From Nitriliruptoraceae bacterium (lineage in GTDB: Bacteria > Actinomycetota > Nitriliruptoria > Nitriliruptorales > Nitriliruptoraceae): DNA of 15,456 nucleotides. The position numbers and the translations under genes were made by a program. The stretch covers positions 1 to 15,456 of the forward strand of contig SKJO01000022.1 in the NCBI GenBank assembly GCA_007121975.1. The letters are read 5' to 3'. Below the pieces are notes generated by a model. The model was not told the origin of the DNA. It did not search any database and saw only the letters and a program-made list of their open reading frames with translations. Shown here in pieces: positions 7,373 through 14,502 of the stretch (positions within the stretch are counted from its first letter, which is position 1; every line of letters starts with the position of its first letter).

Positions 7373-9121
7373 TCAGCCTACCTCGACGTCCGCGGGGTTC
7401 TCGATGGCCGCCAGCGTCAGATGGAAGCGGGTGCCACCCTCCGGGCCGACCCGCTCGGCGGTGAGCGTGCCACCGTGGGCGCGCACGATCTGTCGGGCGA
7501 GGGGCAGTCCGAGCCCCAGGCCCCCGGAGCTGCGACGATCGGGGGCGCCGCCGCGGAAGAACCGCTCGAAGACGTGCCCGAGCTCCTCGGGGGGGATGCC
7601 CGGACCATCGTCGACGATCGCCAACTCCACATGTGGACCGACCCGGCGCAGGTTGAGTTCGACGGAGGTGCCCGCCGGCGTGTGGTGCGCCACGTTGGCC
7701 AGCAGGTTCTCGACCACGTGCTCGAACAACGCCGGGTCGACGCAGACCCAGACTGGCTCGGGGTTCACGGTGAGCACCCGGTGACCCGCGGTCAACAGCT
7801 CCAGGCGGTCGAGAACCGCATCGACCAGCGCTCCGAGCTCCAGCGGCTGCGGGGAGATGCTGACCTCCCCACCGTCCAGCGCCCCGCTGTCGAGCAGCGA
7901 TCCCACGATCGTGTCCAACCGCCGGGCGTTGGCGGCGATCCGGGCCAGCAGGGTGCGGCGCACCTCGAGCGGCAGATGATCCCAGCGGTCGGCGAGGGTC
8001 TCGGCCAGGCCCGCGATCACCGTCACCGGCGTGCGCAGTTCATGGGACACGGTCGACACCAGGTCGTTGGTGCGCTGCTCGAGCCAGTGCAGTTCCTGCA
8101 TGTCCCGGCGGTCACGTTCGAAGCTGCGGGCCCGGACCAGACCCCGCTCGGCCCGTCGCACGATCGCCTCGACCTCGTCGGTGGCGGGCAGCCGGCCCCG
8201 GGCCGGGGCATGCGCCTCGACCAGCCCCACCACCTCGGCGTGGTCGCGCAGCGGCACCAGCAGCCGGCGCTCCCGGATCGTGGCCCCGTCGCCGGGCCCG
8301 GCGATCCGCGGCGCCCCCGTGGCCAGGACCCGGGCGTAGGGGCCGTCGTCCAGCGGTTCGGTCAGCACCGGACGGGTGGGCACCCCGGCAACCGCGATCG
8401 GTCGGGCCAGCTGACCGCGGCGGTCGATCACGCGCACGATCACGAGGTCGCAGCCGCGATGGCGCACCGCCTCGGCAGCGGCCGCAGCGACGCCCTCGAC
8501 ATCGAGGGAGCGGGCACCGAGCAGGCGCTCGAGCAGCCGTGCCGAACGGTCGGCCTGCAGGCGCGCAGTCTCCTCCCGACCGATCGCTCTGGCCAGCAGG
8601 TCGGAGGTCATGACGGCGGCGACGAACACCAGCACGGCCCCGATCAGATGCTGGGTGAGCACGACCGGATCGCGCACACCGGCCCACCACAGGGTGACCA
8701 ACCACACGACCACCACCCAGCCGCCGGCGGGCACGCGGAAGGGATGCGGCAGCAGCGCGCCCATGTTGACCAGCATCAGGGCCACGACCAGCACGAAGCT
8801 GGTGACCTCGACCTCGGCGACCCACACCAGCGACGGGGCGAGCAGTGCGGTCCCGACATACACCGACGCCAGCCGCCACGGTCCGATCGGCAGGTCCGAA
8901 TGGCGGCCGAACCGGTCGTCACGCCGGTACTCCCTGACCATGCCTCCGCCGAGCACCGCCGCCACCACCAGGATGACCGCGAAACGCGCCGGGCGAATGC
9001 CCTGCCCTGCGGCCGTCACGTGGCCGATCACCAGCAGATAGGGCACCAGCGTGGCGACCCGCAGCACCAGCTGGCGTTCCGCCCCCACCCGAGTGTGTTC
9101 GGCCACGCGACCCGCGCTCAT
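7373..9121 (-). CDS. membrane sensor histidine kinase (6 TM-GAF-like-HisKA-HATPase), copy 2
   Basis: A 582-residue sensor kinase, a paralogue of the kinase at 1282-3030 with identical length and domain order. Hydrophobic helices fill about 18-172; a GAF-like region covers about 195-335. The H-box is VSHELRTPVTVI (His360), the N-box ENLLANVAHHTP (Asn476), G1 DDGPGI (504-509) and G2 GLGLGL (534-539), all intact. ATG 9121 overlaps the TGA of the upstream pseudokinase gene as ATGA, with a GGGGGG run about nine bases before it, so translation is probably coupled. The longer open frame to 9373 is rejected. No response regulator gene lies next to it; tRNA-Ser(TGA) follows after 39 bp. The TM sensor part differs much more from copy 1 than the catalytic core does, so the two copies may sense different signals (inference). 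Confidence 0.93.
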   Translation of the reverse strand: MSAGRVAEHTRVGAERQLVLRVATLVPYLLVIGHVTAAGQGIRPARFAVILVVAAVLGGGMVREYRRDDRFGRHSDLPIGPWRLASVYVGTALLAPSLVWVAEVEVTSFVLVVALMLVNMGALLPHPFRVPAGGWVVVVWLVTLWWAGVRDPVVLTQHLIGAVLVFVAAVMTSDLLARAIGREETARLQADRSARLLERLLGARSLDVEGVAAAAAEAVRHRGCDLVIVRVIDRRGQLARPIAVAGVPTRPVLTEPLDDGPYARVLATGAPRIAGPGDGATIRERRLLVPLRDHAEVVGLVEAHAPARGRLPATDEVEAIVRRAERGLVRARSFERDRRDMQELHWLEQRTNDLVSTVSHELRTPVTVIAGLAETLADRWDHLPLEVRRTLLARIAANARRLDTIVGSLLDSGALDGGEVSISPQPLELGALVDAVLDRLELLTAGHRVLTVNPEPVWVCVDPALFEHVVENLLANVAHHTPAGTSVELNLRRVGPHVELAIVDDGPGIPPEELGHVFERFFRGGAPDRRSSGGLGLGLPLARQIVRAHGGTLTAERVGPEGGTRFHLTLAAIENPADVEVG

Positions 9122-10470
9122 CCGAGCCGCCCCCCGGGCTCGGGAGACAACCGCACCTGCAGCCCCGGTCCCGGCTCGAGCACGGCGCCGCCCGCGACCA
9201 GCAACTGCTCGGCCAACGAGCGCACCACCGGGGACACCGCGCGTGCCGAGCACGGGTCGAGTCCGAGTACCACCTGCTGCCCCGCTCCGGTGATCGCCGT
9301 CACGAGCTGCTTGCCGGCCTCCTGCCCACGCAGGAGCTGTGCCGCATGGGCCAGCAGGTTCGGTACCACCCACACCCGCCGTGCGAGCAGCTCGTCGGGC
9401 GTCACCTCCAGATCGTGCGGAACCGACCCCCCACCGAACAACGCGAGCAGCTCACCGAGCGTGACGGCGGTGAACCCGCCGGATTCGGCGTCGAGGCGGC
9501 GGCGGGCGACCGCCAGCACCGTCAGGATCATCGACTGCAGGTCGTCGGCGGCCCCACGCAGCGCCACCAGGTCCGGCTCGCGGGACACCTTCGGCGTGTG
9601 CACCCCACCTTCGAGCCGCCCGGCGGCCTGTGTGACCACGGAGATCGGCTGCCGTGCATCCTCGGACACCGCCGCGATCAGCCGGGTACGCAGCTCATCG
9701 AGCCGGGTGGCGCGCTCGAGCAGCTCCTCCTGGCGTCGTTCGCGCTCCAGCGCACTGAGCACCCCGCCGAGGTGCGCGGCGAGCACCTCGGCGACCTCGA
9801 CCTCGGCGTCGGAAGGAGCTGCAGCCTGGGTCCGCGAGCCCATCACGACTCCGACCGGCCGGCCGTCCACCCGGATCGGAACGACGACCACGGTGACGAA
9901 CTCGGTGCGCTCGTAGAGCCGATCAGGGTCGTTGCCGTAGTCGGCGGTGATGACCGTGCGGTCCTCCTCGACCGCCCGCCAGGCCAGCCCGTTGCCGCGG
10001 GGGATCGGCGGGAGATCCTCCATACCGTCGATCCGGGCGCTGACGATGTGGCCGTCACGCACCAGGGCGACGCCGGCGTGGTCGAAGGCCAGCGACCGCA
10101 GGGTGCGCACGACCGCGTCGATGGCGGGGTCACGCTCGTCGGGCAGGTCCTCGACGGCGGAGAGCAGGGCCAGGTGCCGCTCGACGCGATCACGTTCCTC
10201 GGCGTGCTCGCGCCGGGCATCGCCGAGCACCGTCGCGAACCGGTCCACGACCAGACCAACGGCGCTCAGGCCAAGGGCGGCGGCCAGCTTGTCGATCGTC
10301 GACCACGGTCCGGTGAGGACCACACCGATCCCCAGCGACCACGCCAGCGCCTGCAGCACCCGGCGCAACCCCGGGCGGGGCACCGGCAGCAGCGCGATCA
10401 GGATCGACGTGACCATCAGCAGCACGGCGCCCGTGTCGAGCCCGGCGGCGACGATGCCCCCCCTGACCAC
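9118..10470 (-). CDS. histidine-kinase-like membrane protein without catalytic residues (pseudokinase), copy 2
   Basis: A 450-residue paralogue of the protein at 3027-4496. It has only about three hydrophobic helices (10-29, 37-54, 61-77) against six in copy 1. Then come a GAF-like region (about 95-240), a coiled linker and a DHp-like segment whose H-box reads VSEDARQPIS, so Glu270 replaces the phospho-accepting His. No N-box, DxGxG or GLGLG is present. The run EVLAAHLGxV (228-237) and the linker RATRLDELRTRLIAAVSE match copy 1 closely. GTG 10470 has GGGAAAGG upstream; serS ends 24 bp before it in the same frame, so no longer start is possible. It overlaps kinase 2 by ATGA. Probably co-transcribed with serS. 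Expected role: a non-catalytic partner of kinase 2, by inference from layout. Confidence 0.83.
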   Translation of the reverse strand: MVRGGIVAAGLDTGAVLLMVTSILIALLPVPRPGLRRVLQALAWSLGIGVVLTGPWSTIDKLAAALGLSAVGLVVDRFATVLGDARREHAEERDRVERHLALLSAVEDLPDERDPAIDAVVRTLRSLAFDHAGVALVRDGHIVSARIDGMEDLPPIPRGNGLAWRAVEEDRTVITADYGNDPDRLYERTEFVTVVVVPIRVDGRPVGVVMGSRTQAAAPSDAEVEVAEVLAAHLGGVLSALERERRQEELLERATRLDELRTRLIAAVSEDARQPISVVTQAAGRLEGGVHTPKVSREPDLVALRGAADDLQSMILTVLAVARRRLDAESGGFTAVTLGELLALFGGGSVPHDLEVTPDELLARRVWVVPNLLAHAAQLLRGQEAGKQLVTAITGAGQQVVLGLDPCSARAVSPVVRSLAEQLLVAGGAVLEPGPGLQVRLSPEPGGRLG

Positions 10471-10494
10471 GACCAGCCTTTCCCGCGACCGGCC

Positions 10495-11757
10495 TCAGCC
10501 GGCGAACAGCCGCTCCCGCCCGAGGTAGGGCTGCAGACGTGCCGGCACCTCGACGCTTCCGTCCTCGCGCTGATGCTGCTCGACCAGCGCGATGATCGCC
10601 CGTTGCACCGCCAGCGCCGTGCCGTTGAGGGTATGGGCGAGCACGTTGTTCCCGCCGTCCACTCGGATGCGGGTGCGCAGCCGACGGGCCTGGTAGTCGG
10701 TCGTGTTGGAGCAGGAGGTGATCTCCCGGTAGGCCTGCTGCCCGGGCAGCCACGCTTCCAGATCGAACTTGCGCGCCGCGGACGCCCCGAGATCGCCGAC
10801 CGGGATGTCCACGATCTGCGCGTGGATCTCCAACCCGTCGAACACCTCCTGCTCGATGGCCAGGATGCGCTCGTGTTCGGCGTCGGAGTCGTCTGGCGCC
10901 ACGAAGCTGAACAGCTCGACCTTCTCGAACTGGTGCACCCGCAGGATGCCGCGGGTGTCCTTGCCGTGCGCGCCGGCTTCGCGGCGGAAGCACGGCGAGT
11001 AGCCCACGTAGCGCACGGGCAGTTCGTCGGGGTCCAGCAGTTCGTCGAGGTGGAGGGCCGCCAACGGCACCTCCGAGGTCCCGACCAGGTAGTACTCGTC
11101 GTCGCGGGTCGTGAACAGCTGCTGCGCATCGGTGGGCAGGAAGCCCGTGCCGTACATCGCCGACTCGCGGACCAGCACCGGAGGGATGATCGGCACGTGC
11201 CCGTACTGCATCGCGATGTCGATGGCGTAGCGCACGAGCGCGAGCTCGAGCAGGGCGCCCTCGCCCTTGAGGTAGGCGAACCGCGCGCCCGACACCTTGG
11301 CGCCACGGGCGAGATCGATCGCGTCGGCGGCCTCGAGCAGCTCGACGTGGTCACGCGGGGGGAAGTCGAAGCTGGGCCGCTGGCCGATGGTGCCGCGCAC
11401 CACCCCGTCGCCCTCGACCCCGTCGGGCGCGTCGGGGTGGGGAAGGTTGGGAACCCGCGCGAACGCGGCGGCGTGGTCGGCCTCCGCGCGGGTGAGCTGC
11501 TGCTCGCGCTCGGCGAGCTCGGCCTTGCGCACCCCGGCCTGCTCGATCAGCGCAGGCCGTTCGGCCGGCTCGGCCCGACCGATGGCCTGGGAGGCCGTGC
11601 GCTGCTCGGCGCGGGCCGCGTCGACCGCGGCGATGAGCGTCCGACGCTGCTCGTCGAGCTGGCGCAGGTGCTCGAGCGCAGCGCGGTCGACCCCACGTCG
11701 GGCCAGGGCGGCAGCCACGCGGTCGGGGTCGTCTCGGAGCAGGCGGGGATCGATCAT
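10495..11757 (-). CDS. serS: serine--tRNA ligase (seryl-tRNA synthetase)
   Basis: Charges tRNA-Ser with serine using ATP in the cytoplasm. The 420-residue length is normal. The N-terminal 105 residues form the tRNA-binding antiparallel coiled coil (charged helices at about 30-100). The class II core shows motif 1 (about 157-180), TSEVPL (227-232), motif 2 with CFRREAG (256-262), and motif 3 NGTALAVQR (378-386). ATG 11757 is preceded six bases upstream by TAGACT and by no Shine-Dalgarno sequence, so a leaderless transcript is likely. pheA lies 52 bp upstream, behind a hairpin; the pseudokinase 2 gene starts 24 bp downstream in the same frame. Two of its substrate tRNAs, Ser(TGA) and Ser(GCT), are also in this window. 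Assignment is certain. Confidence 0.98.
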   Translation of the reverse strand: MIDPRLLRDDPDRVAAALARRGVDRAALEHLRQLDEQRRTLIAAVDAARAEQRTASQAIGRAEPAERPALIEQAGVRKAELAEREQQLTRAEADHAAAFARVPNLPHPDAPDGVEGDGVVRGTIGQRPSFDFPPRDHVELLEAADAIDLARGAKVSGARFAYLKGEGALLELALVRYAIDIAMQYGHVPIIPPVLVRESAMYGTGFLPTDAQQLFTTRDDEYYLVGTSEVPLAALHLDELLDPDELPVRYVGYSPCFRREAGAHGKDTRGILRVHQFEKVELFSFVAPDDSDAEHERILAIEQEVFDGLEIHAQIVDIPVGDLGASAARKFDLEAWLPGQQAYREITSCSNTTDYQARRLRTRIRVDGGNNVLAHTLNGTALAVQRAIIALVEQHQREDGSVEVPARLQPYLGRERLFAG

Positions 11758-11763
11758 ACGCGC

Positions 11764-11769
11764 AGTCTA
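11764..11769 (-). promoter_or_regulatory. -10 element giving a leaderless serS transcript
   Basis: TAGACT on the minus strand matches TANNNT and is followed by six bases and then the serS ATG (11757). Transcription would start at or beside the A of the start codon. The absence of any purine-rich ribosome-binding site before ATG agrees with this. Confidence 0.6.
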
Positions 11770-11794
11770 GGAAGCGCAGCGGGCAACGTGGCAC

Positions 11795-11809
11795 CCGGCG
11801 ACCCGCCGG
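11795..11809 (-). terminator. hairpin directly after the pheA stop codon
   Basis: CCGGCG and CGCCGG form a perfect 6-bp stem with a 3-nt loop starting one base after the pheA TAG (11810-11812). There is no U-tract. It may weakly separate pheA from serS, which appears to have its own promoter. Short GC-rich stems arise easily by chance at this base composition. Confidence 0.35.
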
Positions 11810-12769
11810 CTACGTCGAGGTGGTGCCGATGCGCGCGCGCCAGGTCGACAGCCAGGCGGCCGACTGGCGGTAGGCCTGGTCGTCGGCCGCGATGCGCTTG
11901 GCCTCGTCGGTGCGCCGCGCGCCCGACCGGCGGTAGCTGCCCAGCACCTTGATGTCGCGGTGGGTGCGCTTGACCGCCGCGAGCGCGTCACCGACCCGTT
12001 CGTCGGCGAGGTGACCCTCGACGTCGAGGAAGAAGCAGTACTCGCCGAGCTCGGCCTTCGTGGGTCGCGACTCGATCTTGGTGAGGTTGAGGTCCCGCTC
12101 GGCGAAGATCTCGAGCAGTTGCAGCAGCGCGCCCGGCCGGTTGGCCTCGATGAACACCACCACCGAGGTCTTGTCCCACCCGGTGGGCACCGGCAGGTCG
12201 TGACCGACGACCACGAACCGGGTGGTGTTGCCGGTTCGGTCCGCGATGTCCCGGGCCCGCACCTCGAGCCCGTAGCGCTCGGCGGCCAGCGGGTTGACGA
12301 TCGCGAGCAGCGGCGCATCGGACCCGGCGACCAGCGCCGCGGCGCGGGCGGTGGAGGCGGCGGGGATGCGTTCGACCTCGGGCAGGGTCGAGGTCAGCCA
12401 GCGCCGGCAGGAGGACAGGGCGACCGGGTGGGAGTGGACCTCGCCGACCTCGTCGAGCGCGACCTCGGGTCGGGTGGCGGCCACCAACGCGATCGGCAGC
12501 TCGAGCTCGCCCTGGATCAGCAGCCCGGTGTCGAAGGCCAGCGCGTCGAGGGTGGCGGTGACCGAGCCTTCGATGGTGTTCTCGATGGGCACCACGCCCC
12601 GCTCGGCGGTGCGCTCGTCCACGACCCGCAGCACCTCGGGGATGTCGCCGCAGGCAAGCAGGTCGGCGGGATCCTCGGTGCCGGTGATCAGCCGGGCGGC
12701 CGTCTCGGTGAAGGTTCCGGCCGGTCCCAGGAACGCGACCCGGGGCAAGGAGTCCGGCTCCTGGCTCAT
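11810..12769 (-). CDS. pheA: prephenate dehydratase
   Basis: Converts prephenate to phenylpyruvate, the committed step of phenylalanine biosynthesis; normally feedback-inhibited by Phe through a C-terminal ACT domain. The 319-residue protein shows the N-terminal GPAGTFTE (15-22), PIENTIEGSV (61-70) and the catalytic TRF (183-185) in an NTTRF context. The ACT domain spans about 200-280, with GALLQLL (213-219) and the Phe-binding ESRP (233-236). About 37 polar residues follow the ACT domain, longer than a minimal monofunctional enzyme. No chorismate mutase domain is fused. ATG 12769 overlaps the TGA of the DUF4446 gene as ATGA and has GGAGG six bases upstream, so the two are translationally coupled. 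serS follows after 52 bp. Confidence 0.97.
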   Translation of the reverse strand: MSQEPDSLPRVAFLGPAGTFTETAARLITGTEDPADLLACGDIPEVLRVVDERTAERGVVPIENTIEGSVTATLDALAFDTGLLIQGELELPIALVAATRPEVALDEVGEVHSHPVALSSCRRWLTSTLPEVERIPAASTARAAALVAGSDAPLLAIVNPLAAERYGLEVRARDIADRTGNTTRFVVVGHDLPVPTGWDKTSVVVFIEANRPGALLQLLEIFAERDLNLTKIESRPTKAELGEYCFFLDVEGHLADERVGDALAAVKRTHRDIKVLGSYRRSGARRTDEAKRIAADDQAYRQSAAWLSTWRARIGTTST

Positions 12770-13314
12770 GAGGCCCTCCGACGCCAGCGCCCGGTCATCG
12801 GGGGCAGCGTCGTGGGGGGCGACTGGCGCACCGCGTGGTCGATGGCGGCCAACTCCTCGCTCGACAGCGAGTGCTCACTCTCCCCGGACTGGACGGCCTT
12901 GGCATACGACCGGGTCTCGGAGCGACCGTTGATCGCCGAGACCACGACCCCGTTGCCGCGCTCGTCGAGCAAGGCGGCGGAGAAGGACAGCGCGCCACCC
13001 ATGTCCTCGAACGCGTCGTAGCGCACGATCCCGACCCGCGAGACGGTGCCGCGCAGCAGTTCGCGCAACTGTTCGGCCGTGGCCTGCTGGGTGCCGAGAT
13101 CCGCCTCGAGCCGCGCGAGCTGCGCACCGTGGCGCCCGAGCGCGCTCACGACGTCGTCGCCGTCCCCGACGTCGAACGCCCGCCGCTGGGCCCGCGACAG
13201 CCTCCGAACGCGCGACAGCAGCACGACGACGAGCACCAGGAGCACAGCACTGAGGCCAGCCGCCGCCAGTGCCACGAGGGTCAGGACCTCAGGATCCAGT
13301 GCCAGCATGATCAT
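12766..13314 (-). CDS. DUF4446 family protein
   Basis: A 182-residue protein of unknown function. One N-terminal membrane helix (about 9-34) is followed by a basic stretch, a coiled-coil-like segment (about 57-90) and a conserved core: VGIVRYDAFEDMGG (94-107), then a segment with GVVVSAINGR (122-131) and SYAKAV (136-141), as in DUF4446 proteins of Gram-positive bacteria. The C-terminus is short and basic. I chose ATG 13314; an ATG two codons later (13308) is equally open. GGAGGGG lies 16 bases before the first ATG, rather far. First gene of the DUF4446-pheA transcript, joined by an ATGA overlap. It is divergent from livG across a 195-bp gap. Family assignment rests on remembered motifs; role unknown. 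Confidence 0.8.
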   Translation of the reverse strand: MIMLALDPEVLTLVALAAAGLSAVLLVLVVVLLSRVRRLSRAQRRAFDVGDGDDVVSALGRHGAQLARLEADLGTQQATAEQLRELLRGTVSRVGIVRYDAFEDMGGALSFSAALLDERGNGVVVSAINGRSETRSYAKAVQSGESEHSLSSEELAAIDHAVRQSPPTTLPPMTGRWRRRAS

Positions 13315-13332
13315 CTCGATGCCTGCGGATCC

Positions 13333-13345
13333 CCTCCGAAGGAGG
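13333..13345 (-). promoter_or_regulatory. leader hairpin upstream of the DUF4446 gene
   Basis: CCTCC-GAA-GGAGG is a perfect 5-bp inverted repeat in the presumed 5' leader. On the minus strand the second arm is part of the GGAGGGG that may serve as ribosome-binding site. A further CTCGA/TCGAG pair (13346-13350 with 13315-13319) could extend the fold up to the start codon. A role in masking the site is possible but unproven. Confidence 0.3.
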
Positions 13346-13392
13346 TCGAGCGCAGGTGTCAGCAGCCGCGGGCCGAGCGGCCGCGCCCCGAA

Positions 13393-13398
13393 ACGATA
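13393..13398 (-). promoter_or_regulatory. possible -10 element of the DUF4446-pheA unit
   Basis: TATCGT on the minus strand fits TANNNT and lies 78 bp upstream of the chosen DUF4446 start, within the divergent gap to livG. No clear -35 is seen. It would give a leader of roughly 70 nt containing the hairpin at 13333-13345. Confidence 0.4.
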
Positions 13399-13451
13399 CC
13401 CGGAGTCGACTGGCGCGTGCCCGGTCGCCCGCACGCTCACGGGATCCCACC

Positions 13452-13457
13452 TAGACT
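13452..13457 (+). promoter_or_regulatory. possible -10 element of the livG-livF operon
   Basis: TAGACT on the plus strand, the same hexamer as at serS, lies 52 bp before the livG ATG. The predicted leader of about 46 nt contains AGGAGA (13495-13500), nine bases before the start. No -35 is recognisable. Confidence 0.45.
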
Positions 13458-13509
13458 CCGCGCGGCCCCACCGACCCGGCCCCGACCGATGGTCAGGAGA
13501 TGTTGCCCC

Positions 13510-14502
13510 ATGGCTGAGCCCTCCCCAGGACGAGCAGGCCTGGTCGGCCTCGACCCACGGCCGGGTGTCGCCAAGCCCGATCCGATTCTCGTGGTCGATC
13601 ACGTGCGCCGCAGCTTCGGAGGGCTGATCGCCGTCGACGTCGACCACCTCGAGGTCCAGCGCGGCGCGATCACCTCGCTGATCGGCCCCAATGGCGCGGG
13701 GAAGACCACCTTCTTCAACCTCATGACCGGGTTCGACGTCGCCGACACGGGTGCCGGGACCTTCGACGGCCACAACCTGCGCAACGTGGCCGCCCACCAG
13801 GTGGCCCGGCTGGGCATGGTGCGCACCTTCCAGCTGACCAAGGCCCTGACGCGGCTGAGCGTGCTGGAGAACATGAAGCTCGGGGCGACCGAGCAGCGCG
13901 GCGAGCGGCTGCTGGCCTCGTTGTGGGCCCCGCTGTGGCGCAGCCAGGAGCAGGAGATCGAGGCCCGGGCGGAGGAACTGCTCGGGCGCTTCAACCTGGC
14001 GCACATGCGCGACGAGCTCGCCGGCACGCTGTCGGGCGGCCAGCGCAAGCTGCTGGAGATGGCCCGCGCGCTGATGGTCCAGCCTTCGATGGTGATGCTC
14101 GACGAGCCGATGGCCGGGGTCAACCCCGCGCTGACCCAGTCGCTGCTCGAACACGTCAAGCAACTGCCGCACCTGGGAATGTCGGTGCTGTTCGTCGAGC
14201 ACGACATGGACGTGGTGATGGACATCAGCGACTGGGTCGTGGTCATGGCCCAGGGACGGATCATCGCCGAGGGCCCCCCAGAGGCGATCGCCAACAACCA
14301 GGACGTCATCGATGCCTACCTCGGCGCCGACCATGGCGACGAGAGCCGCTTCACCCCCACCGCGCTGACGGGCGCCACGGCCGAGGCAAGCGCGGCGGCG
14401 GCGGCCGGCGGCCGGGCGGGCGGGACCGGCACCATCACCCCGCCCCGACCCGGGCAGGCCCGTGACGAGCAACCCGGCACCGACGCGGAGGACCCGACGT
14501 GA
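13510..14502 (+). CDS. livG: branched-chain amino acid-type ABC transporter ATP-binding protein (LivG-like)
   Basis: Cytoplasmic ATPase subunit that, with LivF, powers import through LivH/LivM-type permeases (HAAT family: branched-chain amino acids, sometimes amides or urea). A 330-residue protein: Walker A GPNGAGKT (59-66), Q-loop Gln108 in RTFQLTK, signature LSGGQ (174-178), Walker B MVMLDEP (194-200), switch His231. The FQLTKAL...LSVLENM context is LivG-like. It has an N-terminal extension of about 24 residues and a C-terminal tail of about 55 residues (276-330) rich in Ala, Gly, Thr and Pro that lies outside the ABC fold. ATG 13510 has AGGAG at proper distance. It overlaps livF by GTGA. 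Neither permease nor binding-protein genes are in view. Family certain; substrate not. Confidence 0.9.
   Translation: MAEPSPGRAGLVGLDPRPGVAKPDPILVVDHVRRSFGGLIAVDVDHLEVQRGAITSLIGPNGAGKTTFFNLMTGFDVADTGAGTFDGHNLRNVAAHQVARLGMVRTFQLTKALTRLSVLENMKLGATEQRGERLLASLWAPLWRSQEQEIEARAEELLGRFNLAHMRDELAGTLSGGQRKLLEMARALMVQPSMVMLDEPMAGVNPALTQSLLEHVKQLPHLGMSVLFVEHDMDVVMDISDWVVVMAQGRIIAEGPPEAIANNQDVIDAYLGADHGDESRFTPTALTGATAEASAAAAAGGRAGGTGTITPPRPGQARDEQPGTDAEDPT

Noticed and set aside
7337..11952. Very long plus-strand open frames (about 860 codons each) opposite kinase 2, pseudokinase 2 and serS
   Set aside because: They are antisense shadows of real genes in GC-rich DNA. Their translations are Arg/Gln/His/Asp/Gly-rich with no recognisable domain, and the minus-strand products have clear family motifs.
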